Below, in pieces: positions 47,330 to 56,998 of a stretch of 64,000 nt of DNA (position 1 is its first letter; each line of letters starts with the position of its first letter). The stretch is from Gammaproteobacteria bacterium. Its GTDB lineage: Bacteria > Pseudomonadota > Gammaproteobacteria > Pseudomonadales > Azotimanducaceae. The position numbers and the translations under genes are program-made. The stretch is taken from positions 64,559-128,558 of the forward strand of contig VXNM01000009.1 of assembly GCA_009840545.1 (NCBI GenBank), written 5' to 3'. The notes beneath the pieces are model-generated. The model searched no databases, had not been told where the DNA came from, and saw only the letters and a list, made by a program, of their open reading frames with translations.

Positions 47330-47848
47330 ATGTCTTTCTCGCTTTACGATGCCACCGTGCGACCCTATCAGCAAATTCTTGGTTCTACACTCAATTTCTT
47401 GGATAAAGGCAAGTCCCACTTGGAGGAGTCCGGTGCCGGACTCTCGGAGATATTGGATGTTCGCCTCATTGAAGACATGCTGCCGTTTCGTTTCCAAGTT
47501 CTATCGGTGGCACATCACTCCTTGGGAGCTCTCAAGGGAGTCCAAAAGGGTGAGTTCGGACCTCCAACCCCAACCGAATTGGACTATGCCGGATTGATCT
47601 CCCTCGTCGAAGACTCTTTTAAAGGAGTCAACGACTTCAGTGAAGAGGAAGTGAATGGCTTTCTTGGAAAGAGTATGTTTTTTAAGATGGGTGGCATGGA
47701 AATCCCGTTCACTGCCGAGGGGTTCCTTATGTCTTTCTCATTGCCGAACTTCTACTTTCACGCCACTACGACGTACGACATTCTTCGCATGAAGGGCGTC
47801 CAAATTGGCAAACGCGACTTCATGGGTCAATTGAGGATCAAGCGCTAA
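47330..47848 (+). CDS. DUF1993 family protein
   Basis: A 172-aa protein recognised by MSFSLYDATVRPYQQILGSTLNFLDKG, RLIEDMLPFRFQVLSVAHHSLGALKGV and LPNFYFHATTTYDILRMKGVQIGKRDF, which are the family's most conserved stretches. These are DinB-like four-helix proteins of unknown function. The HH pair and the later H in YFHATTTYDIL may bind a metal. It is a single gene on the plus strand, with GGAG about eight bases before the ATG. Confidence 0.88.
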   Translation: MSFSLYDATVRPYQQILGSTLNFLDKGKSHLEESGAGLSEILDVRLIEDMLPFRFQVLSVAHHSLGALKGVQKGEFGPPTPTELDYAGLISLVEDSFKGVNDFSEEEVNGFLGKSMFFKMGGMEIPFTAEGFLMSFSLPNFYFHATTTYDILRMKGVQIGKRDFMGQLRIKR

Positions 47849-48063
47849 CAGACAGAGCGAACATGCCTGACGTGGTAGTGCGGTCCACATTCGAAGTGAC
47901 CTTGACCCAATGACTTCGGCTCATTGACAGATTCTTCACCAGAAATCAGAGATAGCCTTTGAGCTCTTGTCAACTAGGTGGGTGGCATATTTCTTGCTTC
48001 GTCTCAAGAGATCGAGCAACAGCTCTGATTTCTCACCAACAGGTGAAACAAATAGGGAGTTTC

Positions 48064-48081
48064 ATGGAAACGCCCACATAA
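48064..48081 (+). promoter_or_regulatory. Possible five-codon leader frame before the efflux operon
   Basis: An ATG at 48064 is preceded at four bases by GGGAG, a stronger ribosome-binding sequence than that of the adaptor gene itself. It encodes only METPT and stops at 48081, three bases before the adaptor ATG at 48085. It could couple or modulate translation of the adaptor gene. No attenuator hairpin was established. Confidence 0.3.
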
Positions 48082-48084
48082 AGT

Positions 48085-49359
48085 ATGAAGATTGCCGATA
48101 CCTCGTCTCAAGACACACAACTTCCGCCTCCGTCCCGCAAAAAGATCTACATCGCTGGTGGAGTTGTTGTACTACTTCTAGTCGTTGTTGGCATCTTCGC
48201 CTATCCGCACCTTTCGCGATGGAATCAGTCTGAAAAAAGTGTTGCGGTCAGTCGCCTAAGTTTCTCCACCGTTCGATTCGGAGATCTTGTGAGCGACATC
48301 TCAGTCGACGGTCGTGTCGTTCCTGGTGCAAGTCCCTCAGTCTATGCACAGCAGCAAGGTGTTTTGACACTTGAAGTCGAGGTGGGGCAGGATGTCGTTC
48401 AAGGACAAGTACTCGGCACCATAGTTCATCCCTTTCTGAGCTCTCAGTTGCAGCGGGAGAAGACTCAGTTGGTGTTTATGAACGCTCAACTGAATCGAAC
48501 TACCAACTCCATGAAGCAGCGGGAGTTGTCAAACAAACGCAATCGCGAACTTGCCGAGGTGGAGGAAACTGCTGCACGAAGAGAAGCTGACAGAGCTCAG
48601 CGGTCGTTTGATTCTGGTGCAATTTCCGATCTTGAGTATAGAAAAGCCATGGACAATCTTGAGTCAGCCCAGTTACGCCTGGAACACGCCCAGGAGTTTG
48701 AAGTACTTGACAAAGAGAGCTTTGGCTTCGAAATCGAGGCTGCTAGGCTTGCACGCGACCAACAAGAGCTCGTACTAAGTGAGTTTCAAGAACATGTCAA
48801 TCAACTCACGATTAGGGCACCATTGGCGGGATCTATCGGAAACATTCTCGTTGAGCGCCAGACATGGGTTGCACCTGGTCGCGAACTGCTTACGGTAGTA
48901 GACCTTAGTCAACTTGAGCTTGAGACGAGTGTCCCCCAAACATATGCAGACGACATCAGGCCAGGAATCGAAGCCGAAATCAGAATTGGATCCGCTGTCT
49001 ACGAAGGCGTTGCATCGTCCATCTCGCAGGAGGTAGTCGACAATCAGGTTTCCGTTCGAGTGAAGTTTGTGGACGAAACCCCAGATGGACTGCGACGCAA
49101 TCAACGAGTCACTGTGAGACTTCTAATCGCCACACACGAGAGCGTCAATATCGTCGCATCCGGTCCGTTCTTGCAGTCTGGCGGCTACAGGACCATCTAT
49201 GTAGTGGAAGATGGATTGGCAAAACGTCGGGACATCGAGGTGGGTGCCCAGAGTCTGAACGAAGTCGCCATTGTTTCCGGAGTCGATGTCGGCGATGAAG
49301 TTGTAATTTCTGATATCAGCGTGTTCGATGGCAAAGATACAGTTCTGCTCCGAAGATAA
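48085..49359 (+). CDS. Efflux periplasmic adaptor (HlyD/MacA-like)
   Basis: A 424-aa membrane-fusion protein. A single membrane anchor (about residues 22-42; IYIAGGVVVLLLVVVGIFA) is followed by the lipoyl half-motif (VYAQQQGVLTLEVEVGQDVVQGQVLGT), a long alpha-helical hairpin (about 130-245, coiled-coil, rich in Gln, Arg and Glu), the second lipoyl half (LTIRAPLAGSIGNILVERQTWVAPG), and beta-barrel and membrane-proximal domains. It should bridge the inner-membrane ABC complex to an outer-membrane channel, which is not encoded here. It is the first gene of a four-gene operon with an ATPase and two permeases. Confidence 0.9.
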   Translation: MKIADTSSQDTQLPPPSRKKIYIAGGVVVLLLVVVGIFAYPHLSRWNQSEKSVAVSRLSFSTVRFGDLVSDISVDGRVVPGASPSVYAQQQGVLTLEVEVGQDVVQGQVLGTIVHPFLSSQLQREKTQLVFMNAQLNRTTNSMKQRELSNKRNRELAEVEETAARREADRAQRSFDSGAISDLEYRKAMDNLESAQLRLEHAQEFEVLDKESFGFEIEAARLARDQQELVLSEFQEHVNQLTIRAPLAGSIGNILVERQTWVAPGRELLTVVDLSQLELETSVPQTYADDIRPGIEAEIRIGSAVYEGVASSISQEVVDNQVSVRVKFVDETPDGLRRNQRVTVRLLIATHESVNIVASGPFLQSGGYRTIYVVEDGLAKRRDIEVGAQSLNEVAIVSGVDVGDEVVISDISVFDGKDTVLLRR

Positions 49360-49394
49360 GAACTCCTCTTGAATTACAAAAAGGGAGAGCATTC

Positions 49395-50060
49395 ATGCTA
49401 GAGATGCGAAATGTCTCGAAGCGCTACCGCACTTCGACTGTCGAGACCCGAGCACTTGCCGAATTAAATCTCTCAGTCGAGGAAGGTGAATTCGTCGCGA
49501 TTGTGGGTCCGTCCGGGTCCGGAAAGACTACATTTCTAAATGTAGCGGGACTCTTGGAGTCATTCGACGGAGGAAGCTATGACTTGGACGGAGAGGATGT
49601 ATCGCAGCTCAACGACAAGCAACGCTCCCAGGTGAGAAATCAAAAGATTGGATTTATCTTTCAAAACTTCAATCTGATTCCGGATCTCAACATATTTGAC
49701 AATGTCGATATTCCACTGCGGTACCAGCGAGTACCGTCTTGGAAACGCTCGGAACTAGTAGAGTCCGCATTGGATACGGTCGGTCTAAAGGGACGAATGA
49801 AGCACTTGCCCGGGCAACTCTCCGGCGGGCAACAACAAAGAGTTGCAATTGCTCGCGCTCTCGTCGGTAGTCCTCGCCTATTGCTCGCGGACGAGCCCAC
49901 CGGAAACCTCGACAGCAATACCGCAAACGGCGTGTTTGACTTGCTTCTGGAACTACACAACGCCGGATCCACTATCTTGATGGTTACACACGAAGAGTCG
50001 ATGGCAAGTCACGCGTCGCGATCAGTACAGATACGCGACGGAATCCTCCGGGCAAACTAG
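49395..50060 (+). CDS. ABC transporter ATPase (MacB/LolD-type)
   Basis: A 221-aa nucleotide-binding subunit. Walker A GPSGSGKTT (about 37-45), Q-loop IGFIFQNFNLIPDL, signature LSGGQQQRVAIARAL, Walker B LLLADEPTGNLDS and H-loop VTHEESMA are all intact. The length and the TGNLDS sequence are those of the MacB/LolD/FtsE group that works with FtsX-like permeases. It has AAAGGGAG before the ATG and lies 35 bases after the adaptor gene. Confidence 0.95.
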   Translation: MLEMRNVSKRYRTSTVETRALAELNLSVEEGEFVAIVGPSGSGKTTFLNVAGLLESFDGGSYDLDGEDVSQLNDKQRSQVRNQKIGFIFQNFNLIPDLNIFDNVDIPLRYQRVPSWKRSELVESALDTVGLKGRMKHLPGQLSGGQQQRVAIARALVGSPRLLLADEPTGNLDSNTANGVFDLLLELHNAGSTILMVTHEESMASHASRSVQIRDGILRAN

Positions 50061-50074
50061 AAAGTCCAATACCT

Positions 50075-51382
50075 ATGCTTGGCTACGACTCGTTTCTCGC
50101 TTCCAAAGCGATTCGACAGCACCCCATTCTGTCGTTCTTGATGGCATTGGCGATCGCCCTCGGAATCGGGACATTCATGACGATCATGACGATTAGTTAT
50201 TCCATTGGCAAAAATCCCTTGCCTCAGAAGAACGATTTTCTCTATCGAGTGCAGCTGGATGCGGGAAATCCAGATCGACAATCGAATGACCCTAGGTCTC
50301 GGCCGGACCAACTCACTTACACCGACGCCACCGCTCTAATGAGATCTACGGCGGCGTGGCGGCAAACTGCTATGTTTGGTGTGCAAGGTGTTGTGCGTCC
50401 CGTACGCGAAGCTCTCCATCCTTTCGAAGTCAGCGGCCGAGCGGTCTATAGCGACTTTTTTGAAATGTTTGATGCCCCGTTTAAGTACGGTGGCACTTGG
50501 AGCACTAGTTCTGATGAAAACGGTGAACAAGTCGTCGTTCTTTCCAGCAGCACCAACGACAGACTATTCGGCGATCAAAACTCGGTTGGAGAGCACATCA
50601 GTCTCAATGATGAGCTCTATCGCATCGTGGGAGTTCTGGATAAGTGGGACCTTGTGCCGCGGATCTACGATCTGTCCTTTTCCCCGCCTGAAGAAACTTT
50701 TCTTCCCTTTTCCACTGCTGTGGAGTTGGAATTTCGGCGGGTAGGAAGCACTAACTGCTGGCAACCAAGTCCGCCCGGACGGGATGGATTCTTGGCTTCG
50801 GAGTGCGTATGGATCCAATTCTGGGCCGAACTGGAAGATTCCTCGAAAAGAGACACCTACTTGAGCTTCTTGGACTCCTATGCGATGGAACAGAAGCAGT
50901 TTGGGAGATTCCAACGACCTCTTAACAATGCAATCCACACAATCGACGAGTGGATTGACTACTCAAGGGAGGAAGATGGCGGATTGACCATATTCGCAAT
51001 CATCGCATTATTGTTTTTCATTGTGTGCTTGATCAACACCGTCGGATTGCTACTTGCCAAGTTTCTCTCTAGAACACGCGAATTGGCGATTCATCGGGCA
51101 CTCGGAGCATCGCGCCGGGCATTGTTTTGGCGATTCCTGGTGGAAGCCGGATGCATAGGTTTTGCTGGTGGGTTGCTTGGACTCGCATTCACTTGGCTCG
51201 GACTCGTAGGAATTCGCGTACTGCTTCGAGGTCAGGATGGCGCATTGCACTTGACTCAATTAGATCCGCTACTAACTGCTGTAACAATACTGCTCGGGAT
51301 TGTTGCAAGCATCCTTACCGCCCTTTATCCTGCGTGGAGAGGTAGTCGCGACACGCCGGGAGTTTTACTCAAAGGTCTGTAG
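50075..51382 (+). CDS. ABC transporter permease, FtsX/MacB-like (first)
   Basis: A 435-aa permease with the MacB layout: one N-terminal membrane helix (about residues 19-45), a periplasmic domain of roughly 240 residues, and three C-terminal helices (about 310-335, 355-385 and 405-425). The FtsX-type motif FLSRTRELAIHRALGASRRALFWRFL follows the second helix. The periplasmic domain includes two cysteines (NCWQPS and SECVWIQF). It starts 14 bases after the ATPase gene. Confidence 0.9.
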   Translation: MLGYDSFLASKAIRQHPILSFLMALAIALGIGTFMTIMTISYSIGKNPLPQKNDFLYRVQLDAGNPDRQSNDPRSRPDQLTYTDATALMRSTAAWRQTAMFGVQGVVRPVREALHPFEVSGRAVYSDFFEMFDAPFKYGGTWSTSSDENGEQVVVLSSSTNDRLFGDQNSVGEHISLNDELYRIVGVLDKWDLVPRIYDLSFSPPEETFLPFSTAVELEFRRVGSTNCWQPSPPGRDGFLASECVWIQFWAELEDSSKRDTYLSFLDSYAMEQKQFGRFQRPLNNAIHTIDEWIDYSREEDGGLTIFAIIALLFFIVCLINTVGLLLAKFLSRTRELAIHRALGASRRALFWRFLVEAGCIGFAGGLLGLAFTWLGLVGIRVLLRGQDGALHLTQLDPLLTAVTILLGIVASILTALYPAWRGSRDTPGVLLKGL

Positions 51383-51384
51383 GC

Positions 51385-52605
51385 GTGTTTGAAATAGGTC
51401 CCATACTTCGTTCTCTGTCGAGACGGACGACTATCGCAGTTCTGATTGCGACTCAAGGCGCAGTCGTAATCGCAATCCTCTTGAATCTCTACGTCGGGAT
51501 TAGCTGGCAATTCGAAATCGTTAACCAACCTAGTGGGATCGACGACGAGAACATGTTCTATATCAATGTACTCATCGCCGAACAAAATCTTTCGGTTGAG
51601 GAAATATCCAGCGTGGTCGACACCGACTTAGACCACATTCGAAAACACCCTGAGGTTGTTAATGCAGTCCAGACAATTTCGGTTCCCTACTCCGCATCGG
51701 GTTGGAACTACTCAGTTGAGATAGACCCAAGTGACGACATTTCAGGTACACCAAGTCTGTATCGAATGATCGACGAGCACGGATTAGACACTATGGGAAT
51801 TCAGCTCTTGGCTGGTCGGAACTTTCTCCCTGAAGAAGTGACTTGGTACGTGCCGTATGGAGGTACAGCTCCGCAGTTGGTTCTGCTCAGCGAACAACTG
51901 GCCGAGCACTTGTTTCCTGACATCCCGGTCAATGAAGTAGTGGGAAAACAAGTTCATATGACGAACTCTTTGACCGTTATCGGAGTTGTTTCAACTTGTC
52001 ATGGTCCGTGGCAGAACAGGTCCGGAATCAATCGAGCATCGTATGTCCCCTATAAGCAAGCTCTAGAGTCTTCAACCTATCTTGTACGGACATCGCCAGG
52101 ATCTCGCGACAAGGTCATCCGGGAGCTCGAGCAAAGCCTGCCCAACATTTACAGCGATCGATTGGTACGTGAAGTGGTGACTATCGAGGAAGCACTGAAA
52201 AGGCTGTACACGTCAGCAATTGCTTCGATTTGGCTTTTGGGTGTAACCTCGGCTGCTTTAATCTTTGTTGTTGTCTGTGGATTGACCGGTATGGTCACGT
52301 TCGCAATTCGTCGACGTTTGGCGCACATAGGAATACGCCGTGCCCTTGGAGCAACGAAATTCGACATCATGCGCAACTTACTCGTCGAGTATGCGTTGGT
52401 GATTGGAATGGGTCTTGTTCTAGGAGTAATTCTTGCGGTTCTGCTCAATATGTTTCTCGTGGCGAATCTCGACTACGAGAAATTGAGCTTTGTGCCTAGT
52501 GTAGTTGTCGTAGCAGTAACAGCCGCAATCAGCTTGCTTGCAGTGGTCCTACCGGCCAGCCAAGCAAATTCAGTCGACCCAGCACAGGCCACACGCACAA
52601 CGTAG
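51385..52605 (+). CDS. ABC transporter permease, FtsX/MacB-like (second)
   Basis: A 406-aa permease with the same four-helix layout as its neighbour but clearly different sequence, with helices near 17-35, 280-305, 325-355 and 370-392 and the motif FAIRRRLAHIGIRRALGATKFDIMRNL. It starts with GTG two bases after the first permease's stop, so the two are coupled. Since classical MacB is a homodimer with fused ATPase, this operon probably builds a heterodimeric permease with a separate ATPase. Substrate unknown; the type exports antibiotics, peptides or lipids. Confidence 0.9.
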   Translation: MFEIGPILRSLSRRTTIAVLIATQGAVVIAILLNLYVGISWQFEIVNQPSGIDDENMFYINVLIAEQNLSVEEISSVVDTDLDHIRKHPEVVNAVQTISVPYSASGWNYSVEIDPSDDISGTPSLYRMIDEHGLDTMGIQLLAGRNFLPEEVTWYVPYGGTAPQLVLLSEQLAEHLFPDIPVNEVVGKQVHMTNSLTVIGVVSTCHGPWQNRSGINRASYVPYKQALESSTYLVRTSPGSRDKVIRELEQSLPNIYSDRLVREVVTIEEALKRLYTSAIASIWLLGVTSAALIFVVVCGLTGMVTFAIRRRLAHIGIRRALGATKFDIMRNLLVEYALVIGMGLVLGVILAVLLNMFLVANLDYEKLSFVPSVVVVAVTAAISLLAVVLPASQANSVDPAQATRTT

Positions 52606-52691
52606 AGAAAACTGTTGCCCATTGACCGCTCCGGAGAGCTCGAGTCGTCGGAGTCCTAAGTGGTGAGACACTCTCCAGCTACGTGGTCGGT

Positions 52692-54761
52692 TTATTGAGC
52701 CGTAGAGGTCTGCAAATTGACAAACTCACGGTAAGGGCCATCGGTTCGATTCATTAGCGTCTCGTGGTCACCCACCTCCTTCACCACACCTTCATCGATG
52801 AACACAATCTGGTCAGCTTGTCGTATCGTAGACATCCGATGCGCAATCACGATTACCAATTTATTTTTCGCTGCTTCACGCAATGAACTAACCAGAGCAT
52901 TCTCCGTAAACGGGTCTAGAGCCGCTGTAGGCTCGTCGAGGATAAGAATCTTGGAATCTCGCACCAATCCTCTTGCAATGCAGAGTCTCTGTTGTTGGCC
53001 TACTGAGAGAGTATCTCCGGATTGCCCCAAGATGGTGTCCAACCCATCGGACAAATCTTCGATGAATTCCATGCAGCGAGCTGTTTCCAACGCTTTGATG
53101 AGTTCTTCCTCCGACGCGTTCGGATTTGCAAACAAGAGATTCGATCGGATGGATTCGGAAAGCAAAAAGTGCTCCTGAAAAATGTAAGCAATTTGATCCC
53201 GCAGGGATTTGAGATCGACTTTCATCACGTCATGGTTATCGATCAGAACTCGGCCATTGGTCGGCTTTATAAATGAAGGAATCAAGTACGCCAAGCTTGT
53301 CTTTCCAGATCCCGTTGGGCCGACAAACGCAACTACTTGGTTCATTCGCATTTCCAGATCGATGTTCTTGAGAGCTTCGTGTCCGTTTGGGTATGTGAAA
53401 TCAACATTCTCAAGACGCACACTTCTGGTTATTTGGGGTAGTTTGTTCTGATCGTTGTGCATTTCGTCGTCCGTTATTCGATCCATGAAGACGAATACGC
53501 GTCGAGCTGCTGCTGCTTGATCCTGAAGATTCAGCCACATGCGTCCTATTCCAATGAAACGTCCACGCAGCAACATGTACATACCGAACATTGCTCCAAA
53601 ATCGCCAACGGTCAGAATACCGTCAATGACCATGTTGGAAACGAGCCAAGACAAGTAAAAGCCGATTGGCCAACCTGCAGCTTCGATGATCATTTCTACA
53701 CCAGTCCAAGGTATTGCTTGGAGTCGCGCTCGCCAGAAAGCATGTCCACTGCGTTGAGCAAATTTTTCCTTCTCTTGCTTCATCGCACCGAGACTTTGCA
53801 CCGCTCCGATATTGTTCATCGTCTCTTCTAATGTATTGGTGGTAGCGGCCGCGGCTGCTCGGTGGTTTTGAGTCACTCTGCGAATCCACTTAGACGGAGC
53901 TAGTGTCGTAATAATGGTGATTGGCATCATCAACGCAACGAGTCCAACAAGCTGTATCGATACGTCCGCGTAGGTCCACCAAAGCGAATAGAACACGATA
54001 CCCAAACTCCAAAGCGTCCAAAATGGCGAATAGGTGATTTCCGTAAGGCACGTGTACACCATGGGGGTGTCGTAGAGTGTACGATACAAGGAATCTCCCG
54101 TGCGATGGTCGTCAATGGTGGTCATTGGGGCACGGACCAATCTGTAGTACAAGTCTCGACGCAAACTGTTTACAAATCTCTGCGTGAGGCGAACATCGAT
54201 CCACCATTCCGCTATTCCGTAAAGTCCCCCAGCCCCACTACCACCCCCACTGATCGCATTTTCCGCATTACTTGCGTTATCTCTTCCGCCATATGTTCCT
54301 GCCCCGGTACCTCCGATCGTAGTTCCAATAAAAAACATTCCAATCAACCAACAAATCGTAATGAATATGAGCATTTCGATTCGTTCCATCGGTTCGAGTA
54401 TTCGGAGCAGCCAGTCCATGTGTGGAGGAAAAGCGGCCTCGCCCACCACTAACGGAACTCCCAAAATAATGTGATCGGTTATGATTTTTCCGAACCAAGG
54501 ATAAAAGAGTCCTGGAACAATCATGACGACTCCCATCATCCACTTGGTAAGGAATAAACCCCATACTGCCTTGACGTATGTGGCACCTCGCAAGATCATC
54601 ATGATCGCTTCCCGTTGCGTCATTTCGTGATCGAGGTCTAGTTGATCGTCAAATTTAGCGCCGGCCTGAAATCCAGAGATGAGAGAGTGATCTTGCTGTG
54701 TAGTATCGGTGGTTTTGTTAACCTTCCGCGCTCGAACGATTTTCTGCAGGAACCTGTACAT
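52692..54761 (-). CDS. ABC exporter half-transporter with glycine-rich insertion
   Basis: A 689-aa half-transporter (six-helix membrane domain, then ATPase). The N-terminal 55 residues are cytoplasmic. After the second helix (about 131-147) there is an unusual stretch of about 30 residues very rich in Gly, Ala and Asn (about 150-180). The ATPase has Walker A GPTGSGKTS, signature LSVGQQQRLCIARGL, Walker B ILILDEPTAALD with the catalytic Glu, and H-loop IAHRMS. It starts five bases after the 743-aa exporter gene, so the two very probably form a heterodimer. The substrate is unknown. Confidence 0.9.
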   Translation of the reverse strand: MYRFLQKIVRARKVNKTTDTTQQDHSLISGFQAGAKFDDQLDLDHEMTQREAIMMILRGATYVKAVWGLFLTKWMMGVVMIVPGLFYPWFGKIITDHIILGVPLVVGEAAFPPHMDWLLRILEPMERIEMLIFITICWLIGMFFIGTTIGGTGAGTYGGRDNASNAENAISGGGSGAGGLYGIAEWWIDVRLTQRFVNSLRRDLYYRLVRAPMTTIDDHRTGDSLYRTLYDTPMVYTCLTEITYSPFWTLWSLGIVFYSLWWTYADVSIQLVGLVALMMPITIITTLAPSKWIRRVTQNHRAAAAATTNTLEETMNNIGAVQSLGAMKQEKEKFAQRSGHAFWRARLQAIPWTGVEMIIEAAGWPIGFYLSWLVSNMVIDGILTVGDFGAMFGMYMLLRGRFIGIGRMWLNLQDQAAAARRVFVFMDRITDDEMHNDQNKLPQITRSVRLENVDFTYPNGHEALKNIDLEMRMNQVVAFVGPTGSGKTSLAYLIPSFIKPTNGRVLIDNHDVMKVDLKSLRDQIAYIFQEHFLLSESIRSNLLFANPNASEEELIKALETARCMEFIEDLSDGLDTILGQSGDTLSVGQQQRLCIARGLVRDSKILILDEPTAALDPFTENALVSSLREAAKNKLVIVIAHRMSTIRQADQIVFIDEGVVKEVGDHETLMNRTDGPYREFVNLQTSTAQ

Positions 54762-54766
54762 ATCAG

Positions 54767-56998
54767 CTAGCCTCCCGATCCACCGGTAGTGCCTGTGATT
54801 CCAACTTCTTCCGCTTGAACGAAAGCGCGGTATCGACCCTCTGGTCGTGACATTAACTCTTCGTGCGAACCTGTTTCAACTACCACACCTTCCTCTAGAA
54901 ATGCAATGTTGTCGGCGTTTCTAATTGTCGAAAGTCGATGCGTGATTAGAAACACCACCTTATCTTCTCCCCACTCAGAGAGGTTTCGAAGCACTTGGTG
55001 TTCCGTCTTTGCATCCAGAGAGGCTGTGGGCTCATCCAGTATTAGCAAAGGATCGTTTCGAATAACGGCCCGCGCAATCGTCAATCGTTGACGTTGACCC
55101 GACGAAAGCTTGCTACCTCTTTCTCCTAATTGAGTTCTGTAGCCGTCATCCAGTTCCTGGATGAATTCGTCTGCGCAGGCAATCTTTGCAGCAGCGACTA
55201 TGTCATCCTGACTCACGTCACGGTTGCCAAATGAGATGTTCTCCGCAACCGTACTTGTAAACAGTACATTTTTCTGTAAGGCTATTGCAGTGTTAGATCG
55301 AACGTCATCTAAATTGAAATCTCGCAAGTCGGTCCCGTTGATCGACACGATTCCACTAGTGGGGTCATAGAGTCGTAACAGTAGCGTCATCAGAGTGGAT
55401 TTGCCCGAACCTGTGCTTCCGACAATGGCAGTAATTTCACCCGGTTTCGCTTCGAGATTTACTCCACGTAGAACCTTGGATCCATCTTCGTATTCGAAGT
55501 GAACATCACTCCACGTAACAGACTCAATTTTCTTTGGGTATGGCTTAGGCGATGAAGCACTAACAACATTGGGTTCCAGATCCAAGAAGTAAAAAGCTCG
55601 TTCCAATCCAATGAAAAGGTCCTGTAGCATGCACCACAGTCGGACAAAACCTCGTGCTGCACCAATGGCTCCGTCCACTCGTCCATTGGCGTTACGATAA
55701 GCGGCTAAGTTCCAAATGCCGAAACCAATGAAAACAAGCGCCCAAGTGGGAATTGCGGTCTCTCTCTCTATTAGCGTCCACCGAATAATTGTGAATTCCA
55801 ATACTAAGGCAACAAGTCCTCCGACAATCGCCACAATCAAGCTGAGCACTATCATCCCAAGACGTAAGTACAGGGCAGCATCCAGTGCTTTCTGCGAGTC
55901 AAGGTTGAATCGTTCTAGCACAATGGGTTCAGCACAGTTTGCTTTGACGACCTTGAGCGCGGCAAAGGTCTCCTGCAGGCGTGAAGTGAAGTTACTGTTG
56001 AGAACGCGATTCGCGACTGACAATCTTCGAATAATGGGAGTTGCATACGCAGTGATAATTGCCATAGGAATAAAGCACGCCAAGACGCTCCAGGCAAGAA
56101 TAGGATCGAACCAAAATAGAAACACAAACACAATCGACATGTTTCTGATGTCTTCCAAAGGCCCTACTACCAACTCATTCAGAACATTGACAACCATGGA
56201 ACTGTCCTGATAAATCCGGTAGATAGCATCGCCCGAACGGTTGTGATAGTGAAACGTCAACGACAAATGTTCCAATCGTTCCACCATCGCTACGCGAAGA
56301 TAGTGATTTACGTTTTGCCAAACCCAACTTGGGTAGTAACGATAAAGTGCCAGAAGAACAATTCCAAAGATTTCTCCTATTGCAAACCAAACCAACATAC
56401 GGTTGCGGACTGTCCGTCTCTGATCTTTGCAGAGATCAATTTCCGGATCAAAACTCACCCTTTCTCCGACGAATGTCGTACATCGTGCAGATAGATACTC
56501 GGCCCAGTGCACATCTATCTCCGGATCCTCTATAAAATCTTCTGAGGACTCTAAGATTGTTGCTACAGCCGGGTCCGACCTAGGTTCTTCGAACTGATAG
56601 TCACTTCGACGTTCACCGCTAAGAAACTCGGGGCGAACATAACTCTCATCGACAAGCACAAGAAATGCTTGAACTGGTTGCATCTTGTCGTTTACAAGCA
56701 TCTTGTTGTCCCACATATCAGATGACATAGTCCCCGTAAAGGTAAACAGAAACGTAAGGAACAAGCCCAGCAAGAAAAATGCGACGATGTGGACAAACAT
56801 GGGCCACATGAACGGTACGGAGCGTACGATAACGCTTCCCATACGCCTCGCTGTGATTTCCGGTGCCTCATCGATGTTGACCAGCGCACGAGAAGTTTCA
56901 GTTTTTGCCCATGCTTCGACGCGATTCCACAAGGGGAGGATATAAGCACGAACTCTGACGTAAATTGCATTTGCCAGTTCTTTCAAAGTTTCAAGCAT
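54767..56998 (-). CDS. ABC exporter half-transporter with large extracytoplasmic loop
   Basis: A 743-aa half-transporter. Helix 1 is about residues 61-87. The next helix begins only near 201, leaving an acidic loop of about 110 residues outside the membrane that contains two cysteines (C173 and C190) which could form a disulfide; most exporters have a loop of under 30 residues here. The ATPase has Walker A GSTGSGKST, signature LSSGQRQRLTIARAV, Walker B LLILDEPTASLD and H-loop ITHRLS, all intact. It is followed five bases later by the 689-aa exporter gene and preceded by a 533-bp gap. Confidence 0.9.
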   Translation of the reverse strand: MLETLKELANAIYVRVRAYILPLWNRVEAWAKTETSRALVNIDEAPEITARRMGSVIVRSVPFMWPMFVHIVAFFLLGLFLTFLFTFTGTMSSDMWDNKMLVNDKMQPVQAFLVLVDESYVRPEFLSGERRSDYQFEEPRSDPAVATILESSEDFIEDPEIDVHWAEYLSARCTTFVGERVSFDPEIDLCKDQRRTVRNRMLVWFAIGEIFGIVLLALYRYYPSWVWQNVNHYLRVAMVERLEHLSLTFHYHNRSGDAIYRIYQDSSMVVNVLNELVVGPLEDIRNMSIVFVFLFWFDPILAWSVLACFIPMAIITAYATPIIRRLSVANRVLNSNFTSRLQETFAALKVVKANCAEPIVLERFNLDSQKALDAALYLRLGMIVLSLIVAIVGGLVALVLEFTIIRWTLIERETAIPTWALVFIGFGIWNLAAYRNANGRVDGAIGAARGFVRLWCMLQDLFIGLERAFYFLDLEPNVVSASSPKPYPKKIESVTWSDVHFEYEDGSKVLRGVNLEAKPGEITAIVGSTGSGKSTLMTLLLRLYDPTSGIVSINGTDLRDFNLDDVRSNTAIALQKNVLFTSTVAENISFGNRDVSQDDIVAAAKIACADEFIQELDDGYRTQLGERGSKLSSGQRQRLTIARAVIRNDPLLILDEPTASLDAKTEHQVLRNLSEWGEDKVVFLITHRLSTIRNADNIAFLEEGVVVETGSHEELMSRPEGRYRAFVQAEEVGITGTTGGSGG

